A stretch of 64,000 nucleotides of DNA from contig NZ_JACZCR010000028.1 in NCBI RefSeq assembly GCF_014904735.1, forward strand, positions 1-64,000, written 5' to 3'. The translations under genes and the position numbers were made by a program. This document shows, piece after piece, positions 44,237 to 53,805 of the stretch. Each line of letters starts with the position of its first letter. Position 1 is the stretch's first letter. The notes under the pieces were generated by a model that saw nothing but the letters and a program-made list of their open reading frames with translations, had not been told where the DNA came from and made no database searches. The DNA comes from Microbulbifer hainanensis (GTDB taxonomy: Bacteria; Pseudomonadota; Gammaproteobacteria; Pseudomonadales; Cellvibrionaceae).

Positions 44237-45715
44237 TCACTGCGGCACCGGATCTTCTCGGTTTCCCTTCGCCGCGCTCGTCAGGCCGTACTTGCGCAAT
44301 TTATTCGCCACCGCGGTATGGGAAATCCCCAACCGCTTGGCCAGGGCCCGGGTCGACAGTTGTTCCTCAAGCAGCTCTTCCAGCAGCGCCCGCTCTACCC
44401 GCTCCATCACCTCACGGTAACTGAGCCCGCGACTCCATTCCCGCCACGGCAACAGCGAACGTGACTCCAGCGCCGGTAGATCCGCCAGGCCGATCGCACT
44501 GCCACCGCGACGATGGCAGCGATCTGCCGCCGCACTTAGGAAGTCGACAAAACCGATGAAATTATCCGGCCAGTCGTGCAGTGCCAGAGCCGCGGCCGCC
44601 TCTGCGTCCACTCCGAGAGTCTCCCCATCTTTCGCGCGCTCGCGCAGAACCGCCCCGGCAAAACGCGCCAGTGCTGGTCGCATTGTGCGCAGCGGCGGCA
44701 GGTTGAGGACAAGGCTAGAAAAATACTGGGCCAGTGCCGGCGCCAGTTCGGCGCGCTGCTCACAGGTTGCCACCGGCCGCAATTGCGCCGGCAGTGTCTG
44801 CAGCCGCCCGGCCAGTTGCTGCTGGGCCTCCGGCCGCAATCGATGCAGATCGTCCAGAACCACGGTACCGCGCTCCGGCCACCGATCCGGCAGCGCCAGC
44901 GCGCCGCGGCCGTCTGCCACCGGAAAATGGTAGCAATCCCCACCGACGGCCAGCGGCGAAAGGTAGTGCAATGCGCTGGCGAAGGTACTTTTCCCACTGC
45001 CCCGCTCCCCGCGAATCAGCAAAGGCGACTGCAGCGCCGCCATGTCCTGCAACTGCAGGCAGCAGTCGCGCCGGCGATCGAAATCCCACAGAGCCTTGAT
45101 TGTGGGCGGTTCACTCAACGCCGTCGGTGCATCCGAGGGTTGCATGGTCAGCACGGCCCCGGCCAATGACTCGACCCCGGCAGTGCCCGCCGCTCCAGCG
45201 CCCCCCTCCGTCAGTGCGATTGGCAACCATTCGAGCTGGTAGGCCCGCCCGCGCACTGTCACCGGCATGCCGTAGCGCGGCACGGCGAAGTCCCGCAGCA
45301 GTTCCGCCACCTGTAACAGCGGTAGAAAGCGCTGCAACTGCAGACCCGGCACACGATCCAGGCTGACGCCAAAGGCGCGAGCGGCGGCAAGGTTGGCAGC
45401 GACCACCCGCCCCTCCCGGTCCACCGACAACACCGGCTCGGCCACATGCCGCAACAAGGTATCCAGCTCGAAGTGACGCCGTTCCGACGGAATCAGCGCA
45501 ATCCGTCGGACCCGCCGGACGCCCGGGACGCGCGCGAGAGACTTTTCGATGGCCCGATATTGGGTGTCCAGCATTGAGGGGGCAGACAGATAGACCTTAT
45601 CGCCGCTATCACCACCGAGCTCTCCCGAGGTCACGTTTATGCGGTAATCGCCGAAGATCTGCATGATTTCCGAAAGGATGCCAACACGATTAGCGCAAGT
45701 AATCTCAACTCTCAC
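44237..45715 (-). CDS. tyrR: TyrR/PhhR-type aromatic amino-acid transcriptional regulator
   Basis: The 492-residue protein has an ACT domain (about 1-70, MRVEITCANRVGILSEIMQIF), a PAS domain (about 78-130), an AAA+ domain (about 215-420) with Walker A GERGSGKST and Walker B VVLDDL, and a C-terminal Fis-like helix-turn-helix (STRALAKRLGISHTAVANKLRKYG). The sigma-54-contacting GAFTGA loop is missing, as usual for TyrR, so it should act with sigma-70. The start is GTG at 45715. A perfect TyrR box ends nine bases upstream, implying autoregulation. It is divergent from phhA, a classical TyrR/PhhR target. Confidence 0.92.
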   Translation of the reverse strand: MRVEITCANRVGILSEIMQIFGDYRINVTSGELGGDSGDKVYLSAPSMLDTQYRAIEKSLARVPGVRRVRRIALIPSERRHFELDTLLRHVAEPVLSVDREGRVVAANLAAARAFGVSLDRVPGLQLQRFLPLLQVAELLRDFAVPRYGMPVTVRGRAYQLEWLPIALTEGGAGAAGTAGVESLAGAVLTMQPSDAPTALSEPPTIKALWDFDRRRDCCLQLQDMAALQSPLLIRGERGSGKSTFASALHYLSPLAVGGDCYHFPVADGRGALALPDRWPERGTVVLDDLHRLRPEAQQQLAGRLQTLPAQLRPVATCEQRAELAPALAQYFSSLVLNLPPLRTMRPALARFAGAVLRERAKDGETLGVDAEAAAALALHDWPDNFIGFVDFLSAAADRCHRRGGSAIGLADLPALESRSLLPWREWSRGLSYREVMERVERALLEELLEEQLSTRALAKRLGISHTAVANKLRKYGLTSAAKGNREDPVPQ

Positions 45716-45723
45716 AGGCCACC

Positions 45724-45741
45724 TGTAAACATTTATTTACA
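45724..45741. promoter_or_regulatory. TyrR box
   Basis: TGTAAA-N6-TTTACA is an exact match to the TyrR operator consensus TGTAAA-N6-TTTACA. It lies between the divergent tyrR and phhA genes, 9 bases from the tyrR start and about 170 bases from the phhA start. Its position next to tyrR fits autorepression, and it could also activate phhA from a distance. Confidence 0.9.
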
Positions 45742-45909
45742 GAAAGTGTAGCGCTGGCGCGATACCGAGCTCAAGAGTGCAGTCGGAGCCCTCCCTTTCC
45801 GGGCGCCCCCGGCCTAAAAATAGGGAAGCTATAACAACAAATGACGAGGCGAGTCCCCCTCCCCCACGCAATCGCGAGCGAGCGGCGGCACTGCCAGGAG
45901 TAGAGTCCT

Positions 45910-46725
45910 ATGAAAAGCGAAACGTCAAAAGGCGGCAAGAAACCCAGCAAATACGTGGCCCGTGAGCCAGATGCCAGCGGCTTTATCGAATACAGCGATA
46001 TCGAGCACCAGACCTGGCAACGCCTGATCGAGCGCCAACTCGACGTTGTTCCGGGGCGCGCCTGCGACGAGTACCTGAACGGCCTCGAGCTTCTCGACCT
46101 GCCCCGGGATCGAATCCCCCAACTGGAAGAAATCAGTGCTGTGCTGCGCCGTGAAACCGGCTGGGAAGTAGCCCGGGTGCCGGCACTGATCGGGTTTGAA
46201 ACTTTTTTCGGACTGCTGGCAGACCGCAAATTTCCGGTAGCGACGTTTATCCGCACCCCGGAAGAGTTCGACTACCTGCAGGAGCCGGATATCTTCCACG
46301 AGATTTTCGGCCATTGCGCCATGCTCACCAACCCCGCCTTCGCCAACTTTACCGAGAAATACGGCCAGCTGGGCCTCAGCGCCAGCCCCAAGGAGCGCGC
46401 CTACCTGGCCCGCCTCTACTGGTTTACAGTTGAGTTTGGTCTGCTGCAGACCAGCGATGGCCTGCGCATCTATGGCGGTGGCATTCTGTCCTCGCCCAAG
46501 GAAACTCTCTATGCGCTGAGCGGCGAACCGTCGCGCTACGATTTTGATGCGCTGGATGCGCTGCGCACGCCCTACCGGATCGACATAGTCCAGCCGATTT
46601 ACTATGTGCTGAACGATCTGCAGCAGTTGCAGGAATTGACGGAAATCGACCTGATGGCGAAAGTCCACCAGGCGATGGAACTCGGACTGTTCGAACCGCG
46701 CTTCCCCCCGAAAGACGCGGCATAG
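45910..46725 (+). CDS. phhA: Phenylalanine 4-monooxygenase
   Basis: This enzyme hydroxylates phenylalanine to tyrosine with tetrahydrobiopterin and non-heme iron. The 271-residue bacterial-type protein has the facial triad His130, His135 (in FHEIFGHCAM) and Glu175 (in TVEFGLL), plus the upstream FIRTPEEFDYLQEPD pterin/substrate region. There is no N-terminal ACT domain, as normal in bacteria. Start ATG 45910 is preceded by CAGGAG. The partner dehydratase gene phhB is not adjacent and must lie elsewhere. Divergent from tyrR, so TyrR-dependent induction by phenylalanine is expected. Confidence 0.96.
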   Translation: MKSETSKGGKKPSKYVAREPDASGFIEYSDIEHQTWQRLIERQLDVVPGRACDEYLNGLELLDLPRDRIPQLEEISAVLRRETGWEVARVPALIGFETFFGLLADRKFPVATFIRTPEEFDYLQEPDIFHEIFGHCAMLTNPAFANFTEKYGQLGLSASPKERAYLARLYWFTVEFGLLQTSDGLRIYGGGILSSPKETLYALSGEPSRYDFDALDALRTPYRIDIVQPIYYVLNDLQQLQELTEIDLMAKVHQAMELGLFEPRFPPKDAA

Positions 46726-46740
46726 CGGCATAAAAGCTGT

Positions 46741-46767
46741 GGCGCCCGCGCGAATCCCGCGGGCGCC
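46741..46767 (+). terminator. GC-rich hairpin after phhA
   Basis: GGCGCCCGCG and CGCGGGCGCC form a perfect 10-bp stem with a 7-base loop. Only a short T-run follows (CGGTTTC). Confidence 0.6.
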
Positions 46768-47062
46768 CGGTTTCAGCCTCCCCACCACAACCGCGAACTC
46801 CCCCACCTTCCCATCAACCCGACCCGCCACTGTCGGTGGAAAATTCCACTACCAGCGCCTGCATTCGGAGCCTATCGTTACATTGGCGTGTGGAGTGGGA
46901 GCCCAACTATCCCGCAAGACCCGACAATACAGGGTCTGCGTCGAGGCAAAGTCGGATTACCGCACTCCGCTGAAATCGACAGGGGTATTTTGTTGCCAGT
47001 GAAGGCGCCAAATCGTCGCCCAGGGATACACGGCCCCGCATTTTAGGGAGCTTTGTAGAACA
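46768..47062. other. Intergenic region before the Lrp-family gene
   Basis: About 295 bases without a credible gene. It should hold the promoter for the Lrp-type regulator, and probably its own binding sites, but I can point to no clear boxes. AGGGAG precedes the ATG at 47063. Confidence 0.35.
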
Positions 47063-47539
47063 ATGTCCTCACTAGACGCAATTGATCGACAACTTCTTGC
47101 CATCCTGCAATCAGATGTTAGCCTTTCCATCGAGGAGCTGGCCGAGCGCGTGGGGCTGACGAAGACCCCCTGCTGGCGCCGGGTTCAGAAGTTGGAGAAG
47201 AGCGGCATTATCCGGCGCAAGGTGGCGCTGCTGAACGCTGAGATTCTGGGACTACCGGTTTCGGTATTCGCCCAGGTAAAGACCGACCAGCACACTCCCG
47301 AGTGGGCCGAGGCCTTTGCCGAGCGAATGGCGCAGTTGCCGGAGGTCGTGGACTGTTACCGGATGGCCGGGGACTACGATTACCTGCTGCGTATCGTGGT
47401 CAGCGATATTGCCGCGTACGATCGCTTTTACAAGGAGCTGATCCGCCACGTGGGCATCAGCGATATCGTTTCCAACTTCGCCATGGAGCAGATCAAGAGC
47501 ACGACCGAACTGCCCATTCCGCCTCTCGAACAGCAATGA
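47063..47539 (+). CDS. Lrp/AsnC family transcriptional regulator
   Basis: The 158-residue protein has an N-terminal helix-turn-helix (LDAIDRQLLAILQSDVSLSIEELAERVGLTKTPCWRRVQKLEKSGII) and a C-terminal RAM/ACT-like ligand domain (VFAQVKTDQH, VVDCYRMAGDYDYLLRIVVSD). This is the standard Lrp architecture; such proteins form octamers and respond to amino acids. It lies 79 bases upstream of a PLP-dependent class V enzyme on the same strand, which suggests it controls that gene. The effector cannot be told from sequence. Confidence 0.94.
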   Translation: MSSLDAIDRQLLAILQSDVSLSIEELAERVGLTKTPCWRRVQKLEKSGIIRRKVALLNAEILGLPVSVFAQVKTDQHTPEWAEAFAERMAQLPEVVDCYRMAGDYDYLLRIVVSDIAAYDRFYKELIRHVGISDIVSNFAMEQIKSTTELPIPPLEQQ

Positions 47540-47618
47540 ACTTCGCGGGAGCGCACCGCGCCGCTCTCGCGTAAACTCCGAGTGCAAATCAGAATAACGA
47601 AGTACTGTTGAGGTAAGC

Positions 47619-49244
47619 ATGAACCCCACTGAAACCCTGCTCGCGCGGATTCGCGACAGCGTTATCGGCGAGCGACTCCCGCTCGCCACCCCCTTTGGCA
47701 CCCGCCCGTTGATCTATGCCGATTACACCGCCTCCGGGCGCGGGCTGACTTTTGTTGAAGATACGATCCGCGATCGCGTCATGCCCTGGTATGCCAACAC
47801 CCATACCGAAACTTCCGCCACCGGCCGCCAGACCACGGCCTATCGCGAGCAGGCGCGCGCGGCCATTCGCAAGTCAGTCAATGCCGGTGAAGAGCACGCG
47901 GTAATTTTCTGTGGCGCCGGCGCCACCGCCGCCATCAATCGCCTGGTCGACAGTCTCGGCCTGCGCGCGGCCCGCTACGAGCGCTTCGGCGCCGACGCGG
48001 GCAAGATTCCCCAGGACCAGCGGCCGGTCGTATTTATCGGCCCCTACGAGCACCATTCCAATGACCTGCCGTGGCGTGAGTCCATCGCCGATGTCGTGAC
48101 CATCCCCCAGAACGCCGAAGGCGGCGTGGACCTGCAGGCGCTGGAAGAGGCTCTCGATCTCTACAGCGCGCGCCCGCTGAAAATCGGCAGCTTCTCTGCG
48201 GCCTCCAACGTGACCGGGATCCGCACCGATGTGGACGCCGTCACCCGACTGCTGCGCAGTCGCGGCGCCCTGTCATTCTGGGACTACGCTGCCGCCGCCC
48301 CCTACGTGGACATCGACGTACAGGGTAAAGGTGAAGATTGCAGTAAAGACGCCCTGTTTATTTCCCCGCACAAATTTGTCGGCGGCCCGGGTACACCCGG
48401 CCTGCTGATCGTCAGGCGTTCACTGTTGCCGCAGGAGCAACCCGCAGTACCCGGTGGTGGCACCGTCTCCTGGGTCGGCCCGGAAAAGCACACCTACCTG
48501 CCCGCCGGCGAGCGTCGCGAAGAGGCCGGCACTCCGGCCATTGTCGAATCGGTACGCGCGGGGCTGGTCTTCGCGCTCAAGGACCAGGTTGGCGCAGAGG
48601 TGATTGAGGCGCGGGAAGCCAAGTGGCTGGATCGCGCCTTCACCCGTTGGAATGACAACGCCAATATCGAAATTCTCGGCGGCACGCACCTGCCGCGGGT
48701 CAGCATTGTCTCCATGCACATACTGAAAGACGGCAAGCCCCTGCACCACGGTTTTATCGTCGCGCTGCTCAACGACCTGTTCGGTATCCAGGTGCGTGGC
48801 GGCTGCTCCTGTGCCGGGCCCTACGGGCACTCCCTGTTGCACCTGACCCCGGAGCAGAGCGAGGCGCTCGAGCAGGTGGTCAGCGAAGGCGAAAGCCTGT
48901 TGAAGCCGGGCTGGGTGCGCCTGAACTTCAATTACTTCCTCGACGAGGAAACCGTCGACTACCTGATCGAGGCCGTGGAGATCATTGCCGAGCAGGGCCA
49001 TAAGCTGCTGCCCTATTATCAATACGATGCCCAGGCGGGTGTCTGGCGCTACCAGGGCCAGGCCGGTGAGCCGGTACTGCAACTGAGCCTGGATCCGGTA
49101 GATAGCCGCCCGGCAAAAGTCGAGACTCCACTGGGTGACTACCTGCAGCAGGCGCGGGAAATTCTGCAGAGCCCCGCAGGCGAAATCTGCGAACAACCCA
49201 TCCTGTCGTCAAAAGCCGAGAATCTGCGCTGGTTTAATCTCTGA
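47619..49244 (+). CDS. Class V aminotransferase/cysteine desulfurase-like PLP enzyme
   Basis: A 541-residue fold-type I PLP protein. The N-terminal IYADYTASGRGLTFVED, FCGAGATAAINRLVD (cofactor phosphate loop), SFSAASNVTGIRTDVDAV, FWDYAAAAPYVDID and the PLP-lysine loop SPHKFVGGPGTPGLL are class V features. The segment RGGCSCAGPYGHSLL may supply the cysteine of a desulfurase or simply be structural. The family is usually about 400 residues; the extra ~130 C-terminal residues after LLPYYQYDAQ are unusual and unassigned. The substrate could be cysteine, kynurenine-like or another amino acid. Preceded by an Lrp regulator, followed by an antiporter gene. Confidence 0.85.
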   Translation: MNPTETLLARIRDSVIGERLPLATPFGTRPLIYADYTASGRGLTFVEDTIRDRVMPWYANTHTETSATGRQTTAYREQARAAIRKSVNAGEEHAVIFCGAGATAAINRLVDSLGLRAARYERFGADAGKIPQDQRPVVFIGPYEHHSNDLPWRESIADVVTIPQNAEGGVDLQALEEALDLYSARPLKIGSFSAASNVTGIRTDVDAVTRLLRSRGALSFWDYAAAAPYVDIDVQGKGEDCSKDALFISPHKFVGGPGTPGLLIVRRSLLPQEQPAVPGGGTVSWVGPEKHTYLPAGERREEAGTPAIVESVRAGLVFALKDQVGAEVIEAREAKWLDRAFTRWNDNANIEILGGTHLPRVSIVSMHILKDGKPLHHGFIVALLNDLFGIQVRGGCSCAGPYGHSLLHLTPEQSEALEQVVSEGESLLKPGWVRLNFNYFLDEETVDYLIEAVEIIAEQGHKLLPYYQYDAQAGVWRYQGQAGEPVLQLSLDPVDSRPAKVETPLGDYLQQAREILQSPAGEICEQPILSSKAENLRWFNL

Positions 49245-49412
49245 GAAAAACCTGCCCGCAGAAACCCCGTCGCGGACACACCTGTGAATCCCCTGCCGGG
49301 ATCGCAACAACGGTCTGTGTGCCGCGGCGGTCACTTCTGCCGCCCTCCATGGTTTCCGCCGCGCGGCCAACCATGGATAATGGAGGAAAGGCCCACAACC
49401 CAAGGACGAGCA

Positions 49413-50582
49413 GTGGCAGAGACTTCGCTATTCCAGTCGTTTTTCCTGATCTTCAGTGGTGCGGCCCTGCTGGCGTCGCTGGCACTGTTCGGGCGCCAGC
49501 CGCTGCTGGTCGCTTACATCGCGCTTGGGGTGCTGCTCGGCCCCTCCGGTTTCGCTGTAATCAACAATGTGCAGCTGCTGGCCGACATGTCCAATGTCGG
49601 CATCATCTTCCTGCTGTTCCTGCTCGGCCTCGATATGCAACCACAGGCACTCATGTCCGTGCTGCGCAAAGCCACTTTCGTGGGCATAGTGAGTTGCGGC
49701 CTGTTCCTCGGACTGGGTTTCGGCATCGGGCACCTGTTCGGGTTTACCGGCATCGAGTCCTGGGTGATCGGCATGGCGATGATGTTTTCCAGCACCATCA
49801 TCGGCATCAAATTACTGCCGACCACGGTGTTGCACCACAAGCATCTCGGCGAACTGATGGTGGGCCTGTTGTTGTTCCAGGACTTTGTCGCCATTGCCTG
49901 CCTGATGATCCTGCTCAGCGGCAGTACCGGCCATGTGGACGTGGCCCAGCTCGGCCTGTCGTTTGCCGCGCTACCTCTGCTGGCCCTGTTCGCCTGGGCA
50001 ATCGTTAAATACCTGCTGCTGCCCCTGTTCACCCGCTTCGACCGCTTCCACGAATACGTATTCCTGCTGGCGGTGGGCTGGTGCATGGGGATGGCGGAAC
50101 TGGCAGAAGTACTCGGGCTATCGCGGGAAATTGGCGCCTTTATCGGGGGTATCACTCTCGCCACCAGTCCGATCTCCCAGTACATCGCCCTGAGCCTCAA
50201 ACCGTTGCGGGACTTTTTCCTGATCCTGTTCTTTTTCAGTATCGGGGCGCAGTTCAACTTGGCCATGGTTCCGATCATCGCCGTGCCCGCGCTGATTGCC
50301 GCGCTGGCGGTACTGGTGATCAAGCCGGTGGTGTTCCGCTACCTGCTCGGCAACCAGAGCGAACACAAGGTACTCGCCTGGGATATCGGGTTCCGGCTCG
50401 GCCAGATCAGTGAGTTCTCCCTGCTGATCGCCTTCCTGTCATTGCACCACAAGCTGATCGGCAGCGAGGCGGCACACCTGATCCAGGCCACCGCCATTCT
50501 GACCTTCCTGGTTTCGTCCTATATCGTGGTGATGAATTTTCCCAACCCGATTGCCGTCAAGGACCACCTGCGGCGAGACTGA
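49413..50582 (+). CDS. CPA2-family cation:proton antiporter (KefB-like, without RCK domain)
   Basis: The 389-residue inner-membrane protein has about 12 hydrophobic segments and CPA2 landmarks: ALGVLLGPSGF, FLLFLLGLDM, GMAMMFSSTIIGIKLL, LLLFQDFVAIACLM and GLSREIGAFIGGITLATS. KefB/KefC carry a C-terminal NAD-binding RCK/TrkA-N domain of about 200 residues; here the protein ends after the membrane domain. The start GTG at 49413 has AAGGA six bases upstream and is preferred over an in-frame ATG at 49380. It follows the PLP enzyme by about 170 bases. The transported ion (K+ or Na+) is unknown. Confidence 0.9.
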   Translation: MAETSLFQSFFLIFSGAALLASLALFGRQPLLVAYIALGVLLGPSGFAVINNVQLLADMSNVGIIFLLFLLGLDMQPQALMSVLRKATFVGIVSCGLFLGLGFGIGHLFGFTGIESWVIGMAMMFSSTIIGIKLLPTTVLHHKHLGELMVGLLLFQDFVAIACLMILLSGSTGHVDVAQLGLSFAALPLLALFAWAIVKYLLLPLFTRFDRFHEYVFLLAVGWCMGMAELAEVLGLSREIGAFIGGITLATSPISQYIALSLKPLRDFFLILFFFSIGAQFNLAMVPIIAVPALIAALAVLVIKPVVFRYLLGNQSEHKVLAWDIGFRLGQISEFSLLIAFLSLHHKLIGSEAAHLIQATAILTFLVSSYIVVMNFPNPIAVKDHLRRD

Positions 50583-50599
50583 GCTGGGAGTTATTACAA

Positions 50600-50623
50600 A
50601 AAAGGGGCCAAGCGGCCCCTTTT
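50600..50623. terminator. Bidirectional terminator between antiporter and RND operon
   Basis: AAAAGGGGCC pairs with GGCCCCTTTT around AAGC, giving A and T runs on both sides. It serves two convergent transcripts. Confidence 0.92.
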
Positions 50624-50661
50624 CTAATTTGAATGTGTTTAAAACCTGATACGAGCCGTAG

Positions 50662-53600
50662 TCAGGGGTTTTCCACCGCGACCTTGCCGTTGCGCCGTAA
50701 CATGCCAAACCAGGTAGGCGCATCCTTGGCAAACATCATATACAGACAGGGCACCAGCAGCAGTGAAATGGCGGTGGCGGCAAGGATCCCGTAGCCCAGT
50801 GAAATTGCCATCGGAATCATAAAGCGGGCCTGTACCGAGGTTTCAAAAATCATCGGCATCAGACCGCAAAATGTCGTCACGGTCGTGAGGATAATCGGCC
50901 GGAAACGGCGCAGCGCTGCTTGGCGGATCGACTCACCAATATCGGCCCCCTCTTCCCGCAGCCGATTGCTGTACTCGATCATCACCAGTGTATCGTTGAT
51001 CACCACACCCGCCAGCGCCACAATTCCCAGCAAGCTGACCATGCTGAGTCCGTAACCCATAATCAGGTGACCGAGTAGCGCACCGATTACGCCGAATGGA
51101 ATGGCCACCATCACCACCAGCGGCTGAATGTAGCTCTTCAGTGGAATGGCCAGTAACAGATAGAGCGCCGCCATGGTCAGGGAAAAAGTGAGTCCCAGCG
51201 ATGTCAGCCCTTCGCGCTCGTCGGCCTGCCGCCCCTCATAGGAAACCGTCAGCCCGGCGTATTCCGCGCGCATTTGCGGCATCACACTCTGATTGAGCGA
51301 GTTGATGACTAGCGCCGCCTGGTCCGGCGGATCCACATTCGCGGTTACCGTCATGACACGGCGGCCGGCACGGCGATTGATGGTCGCGTAGGCACGGCCT
51401 TTGTCGATATGCACCAGATCCGGCAGTGGCAGCCACAGGCCATTGCCCGCGCGGATCATGATGTCGGAGACATCATCCAGCGTCACCCGCTCGTCTTCCG
51501 GCAACCGCACCATGACCTTGACCTGGTCGCGGCCGCGCTGCTGACGCATGGCTTCGGCGCCATAGAGGGACGCGCGCAGCTGGCGACCGATCTCCTCCGC
51601 AGACAAACCGAGACTCTTTGCCCTGTCCGTCAGGGTCAGGTCGAGCTGTTGCTTGCCGAGAGAAATACCGGAATCAATATCGCTGACGGCAGGGAATTTC
51701 TCCAGCTCCGCCGCCAGCCGCTTGGCCGCGTCTTCCAGCACTTCCGTATCCGTGTGGCGCAATTCCACTGTCAGCGCCGCGCCGGCACCGGGACCGCCCC
51801 GGTCTGCGGCAAAACTGGAACTCATGGCCCCCGGCACTGCGCCGACCTGCCGGCGCCAGTCGCGCACAAACTCGCCGGTGGTAAAGGGCCGCTGGTCGGC
51901 AGGTACCAGATAGACATCGACCTGCACTGAATTGTCGCGCACCAGACCGCGCATCCCGAGAAAGACTTTGTCTTTGTCGACATCCGCAAGTACGCGGTTC
52001 GCGGCATCCATGATCTGTGTGCGCGCGGCTTCGAGGCGCTGCTCGGCAGTGCCCGGAGGGAATGTCACCTGGACGCGGCCCGAGTCCCGTTCCACTTTCG
52101 GCATCAGGGTAAAGCCCATGCGGCCACTAGCCGCATAACCACCGACGATCAGCAGAATCGCGATCGCAGTGGCAATGGTGATGTAGCGGTGTTTGATGCA
52201 ACGGTCGAGTAACGGCCGGAAACGCACGTCGACAAAGCGGTCGAAGCCTTTTGCCAGCCGTTCCTGGCGCGCTGCAAAACGCTTCGCCCAGCCATTTTTG
52301 TAGCCGCGCCGCGAGTACGCCAGGTGCGCGGGCAGAATGAACAGGGCTTCAACCCAGGAAATGATAAAAACCGATCCCACGACAAACGGAATAATGCCGA
52401 AAATCTTGCCCATAAAGCCGGGCAGTTCCATCAATGGGATAAAGGCAACGATATTGGTGAGAATCGCAAACGTCAGCGGCACCGCCACCTGTCGCGCGCC
52501 AGCAATGGCGGCCTCCAGGTTCGAGTAACCGCGGTTGCGCCACTCGTGAATGTTCTCCCCCGCAATGATCGCGTCATCCACCACGATACCCAGCGCGATG
52601 ATGAACGCGAACATACTGACCATGTTTACCGAAATATCCAGGGCCGGCAGGAACAGCAGTGCGCCGAGGAAACTGGTAGGAATACCGAGCGTGACCCAAA
52701 ACGCCAGGCGCAGCTCTAGGAACGCTCCCAGGACGACAAACACCAGCAGCAGGCCGAAGAACCCGTTCTTCAACAGTAGGGTCAGGCGTTCCTTGAAGAT
52801 TTCTGAATCGTCATCGCGGATATTGACGTGCACGCCCGGTGGCAGCGTCGGCTCTATTTCCGCCAGCACTTTGCGGGCCGCCTCGCTCACGCTCATGGGC
52901 GTCTGGTCGCCGATACGGTAGATGCCAACGCCCACCGCCGGTTCGCCGTTGTACACCATGTTGCGGGGCTCATCGACCAGCGCATCGCGAATCGTGGCAA
53001 TATCGCGCAGGTGTACCGCACCCCCGCCGCTGCCCTGTTGCACGACAATATTGCCGAATTGGCGCGCCCAATCCCGGCGTTCGGTTACCCGTACCAGGAT
53101 TTCTCCGGCCTTCGACTTGACGCCGCCGGCCGGGACATCGACCGCCGCGTTGCGGATCAACTGGGCCACTTCCGGCAGTGACAGGCCGTAGCGGCGCAGG
53201 TTATCGCGATCCACTTCAATCGCAACTTCAAAATCGCGAATGCCGGACGTGGACAGCTGGGTAATATCCGGACTCGCTTCCAGCTTGTCGTAGATCTGCA
53301 TGGCAATATCTCGCAGGGTGCGGTCATCCAGCTTGCCGTGAATCACCAGGTCCATCACGTCGCGCTGGCGATCCGCCAGACTCACCTGCGGGCGCTCGAT
53401 ATCCGAGGGAAATGTAGTGACCCGGTCGATCGCCTGCTGTACGTCCTGGTAGACCTGGTTGGCATTGGCGTCTTCCTCCAGTTCCAGCGACAGGGATGCA
53501 CTGCCCTCCCCGGCGGAACCGCGCATCTCCTTGATGCCCTCGATGCCCTGTACCGCCTGCTCCGCCGCCACCAGAACACCGCGCTCAACCTCTGCCGGAC

Positions 53601-53805
53601 TGGCACCGGGATAGGAAATATTCACCGAAATCATGTCGAGACTGAAATCGGGGAAAACTTCTTTTTTAATTGTCAGGGAAAAAATCAGGCCACCGACGAT
53701 AAACACCAGCATCAGCAGGTTGGCGGTGACATGGTTATGCGTCATCCACGCGATGGCGCCGCCACGGGTTTCCACCGGAGGCTGTATTTCGTGCTGCTGG
53801 CTCAT
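50662..53805 (-). CDS. RND efflux transporter inner-membrane permease (AcrB/MexB superfamily)
   Basis: The 1047-residue proton-driven pump has an N-terminal TM helix, a large periplasmic loop (about 50-340), six TM helices (about 340-560), a second large loop (about 570-870) and the last helices. TM4 carries the proton-relay Asp pair in GIVVDDAIIAGENIHEW. Other family segments are PGASPAEVERGV, TFPSDIERPQVS and GRMGFTLMPKVERDSGRVQVTFPPGT. The sequence style is closer to the broad multidrug/HAE1-like 'AcrB/AcrD/AcrF' group of environmental bacteria than to CusA. It overlaps the adaptor gene by four bases and is the last gene of the OMF-MFP-RND operon. Confidence 0.95.
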   Translation of the reverse strand: MSQQHEIQPPVETRGGAIAWMTHNHVTANLLMLVFIVGGLIFSLTIKKEVFPDFSLDMISVNISYPGASPAEVERGVLVAAEQAVQGIEGIKEMRGSAGEGSASLSLELEEDANANQVYQDVQQAIDRVTTFPSDIERPQVSLADRQRDVMDLVIHGKLDDRTLRDIAMQIYDKLEASPDITQLSTSGIRDFEVAIEVDRDNLRRYGLSLPEVAQLIRNAAVDVPAGGVKSKAGEILVRVTERRDWARQFGNIVVQQGSGGGAVHLRDIATIRDALVDEPRNMVYNGEPAVGVGIYRIGDQTPMSVSEAARKVLAEIEPTLPPGVHVNIRDDDSEIFKERLTLLLKNGFFGLLLVFVVLGAFLELRLAFWVTLGIPTSFLGALLFLPALDISVNMVSMFAFIIALGIVVDDAIIAGENIHEWRNRGYSNLEAAIAGARQVAVPLTFAILTNIVAFIPLMELPGFMGKIFGIIPFVVGSVFIISWVEALFILPAHLAYSRRGYKNGWAKRFAARQERLAKGFDRFVDVRFRPLLDRCIKHRYITIATAIAILLIVGGYAASGRMGFTLMPKVERDSGRVQVTFPPGTAEQRLEAARTQIMDAANRVLADVDKDKVFLGMRGLVRDNSVQVDVYLVPADQRPFTTGEFVRDWRRQVGAVPGAMSSSFAADRGGPGAGAALTVELRHTDTEVLEDAAKRLAAELEKFPAVSDIDSGISLGKQQLDLTLTDRAKSLGLSAEEIGRQLRASLYGAEAMRQQRGRDQVKVMVRLPEDERVTLDDVSDIMIRAGNGLWLPLPDLVHIDKGRAYATINRRAGRRVMTVTANVDPPDQAALVINSLNQSVMPQMRAEYAGLTVSYEGRQADEREGLTSLGLTFSLTMAALYLLLAIPLKSYIQPLVVMVAIPFGVIGALLGHLIMGYGLSMVSLLGIVALAGVVINDTLVMIEYSNRLREEGADIGESIRQAALRRFRPIILTTVTTFCGLMPMIFETSVQARFMIPMAISLGYGILAATAISLLLVPCLYMMFAKDAPTWFGMLRRNGKVAVENP

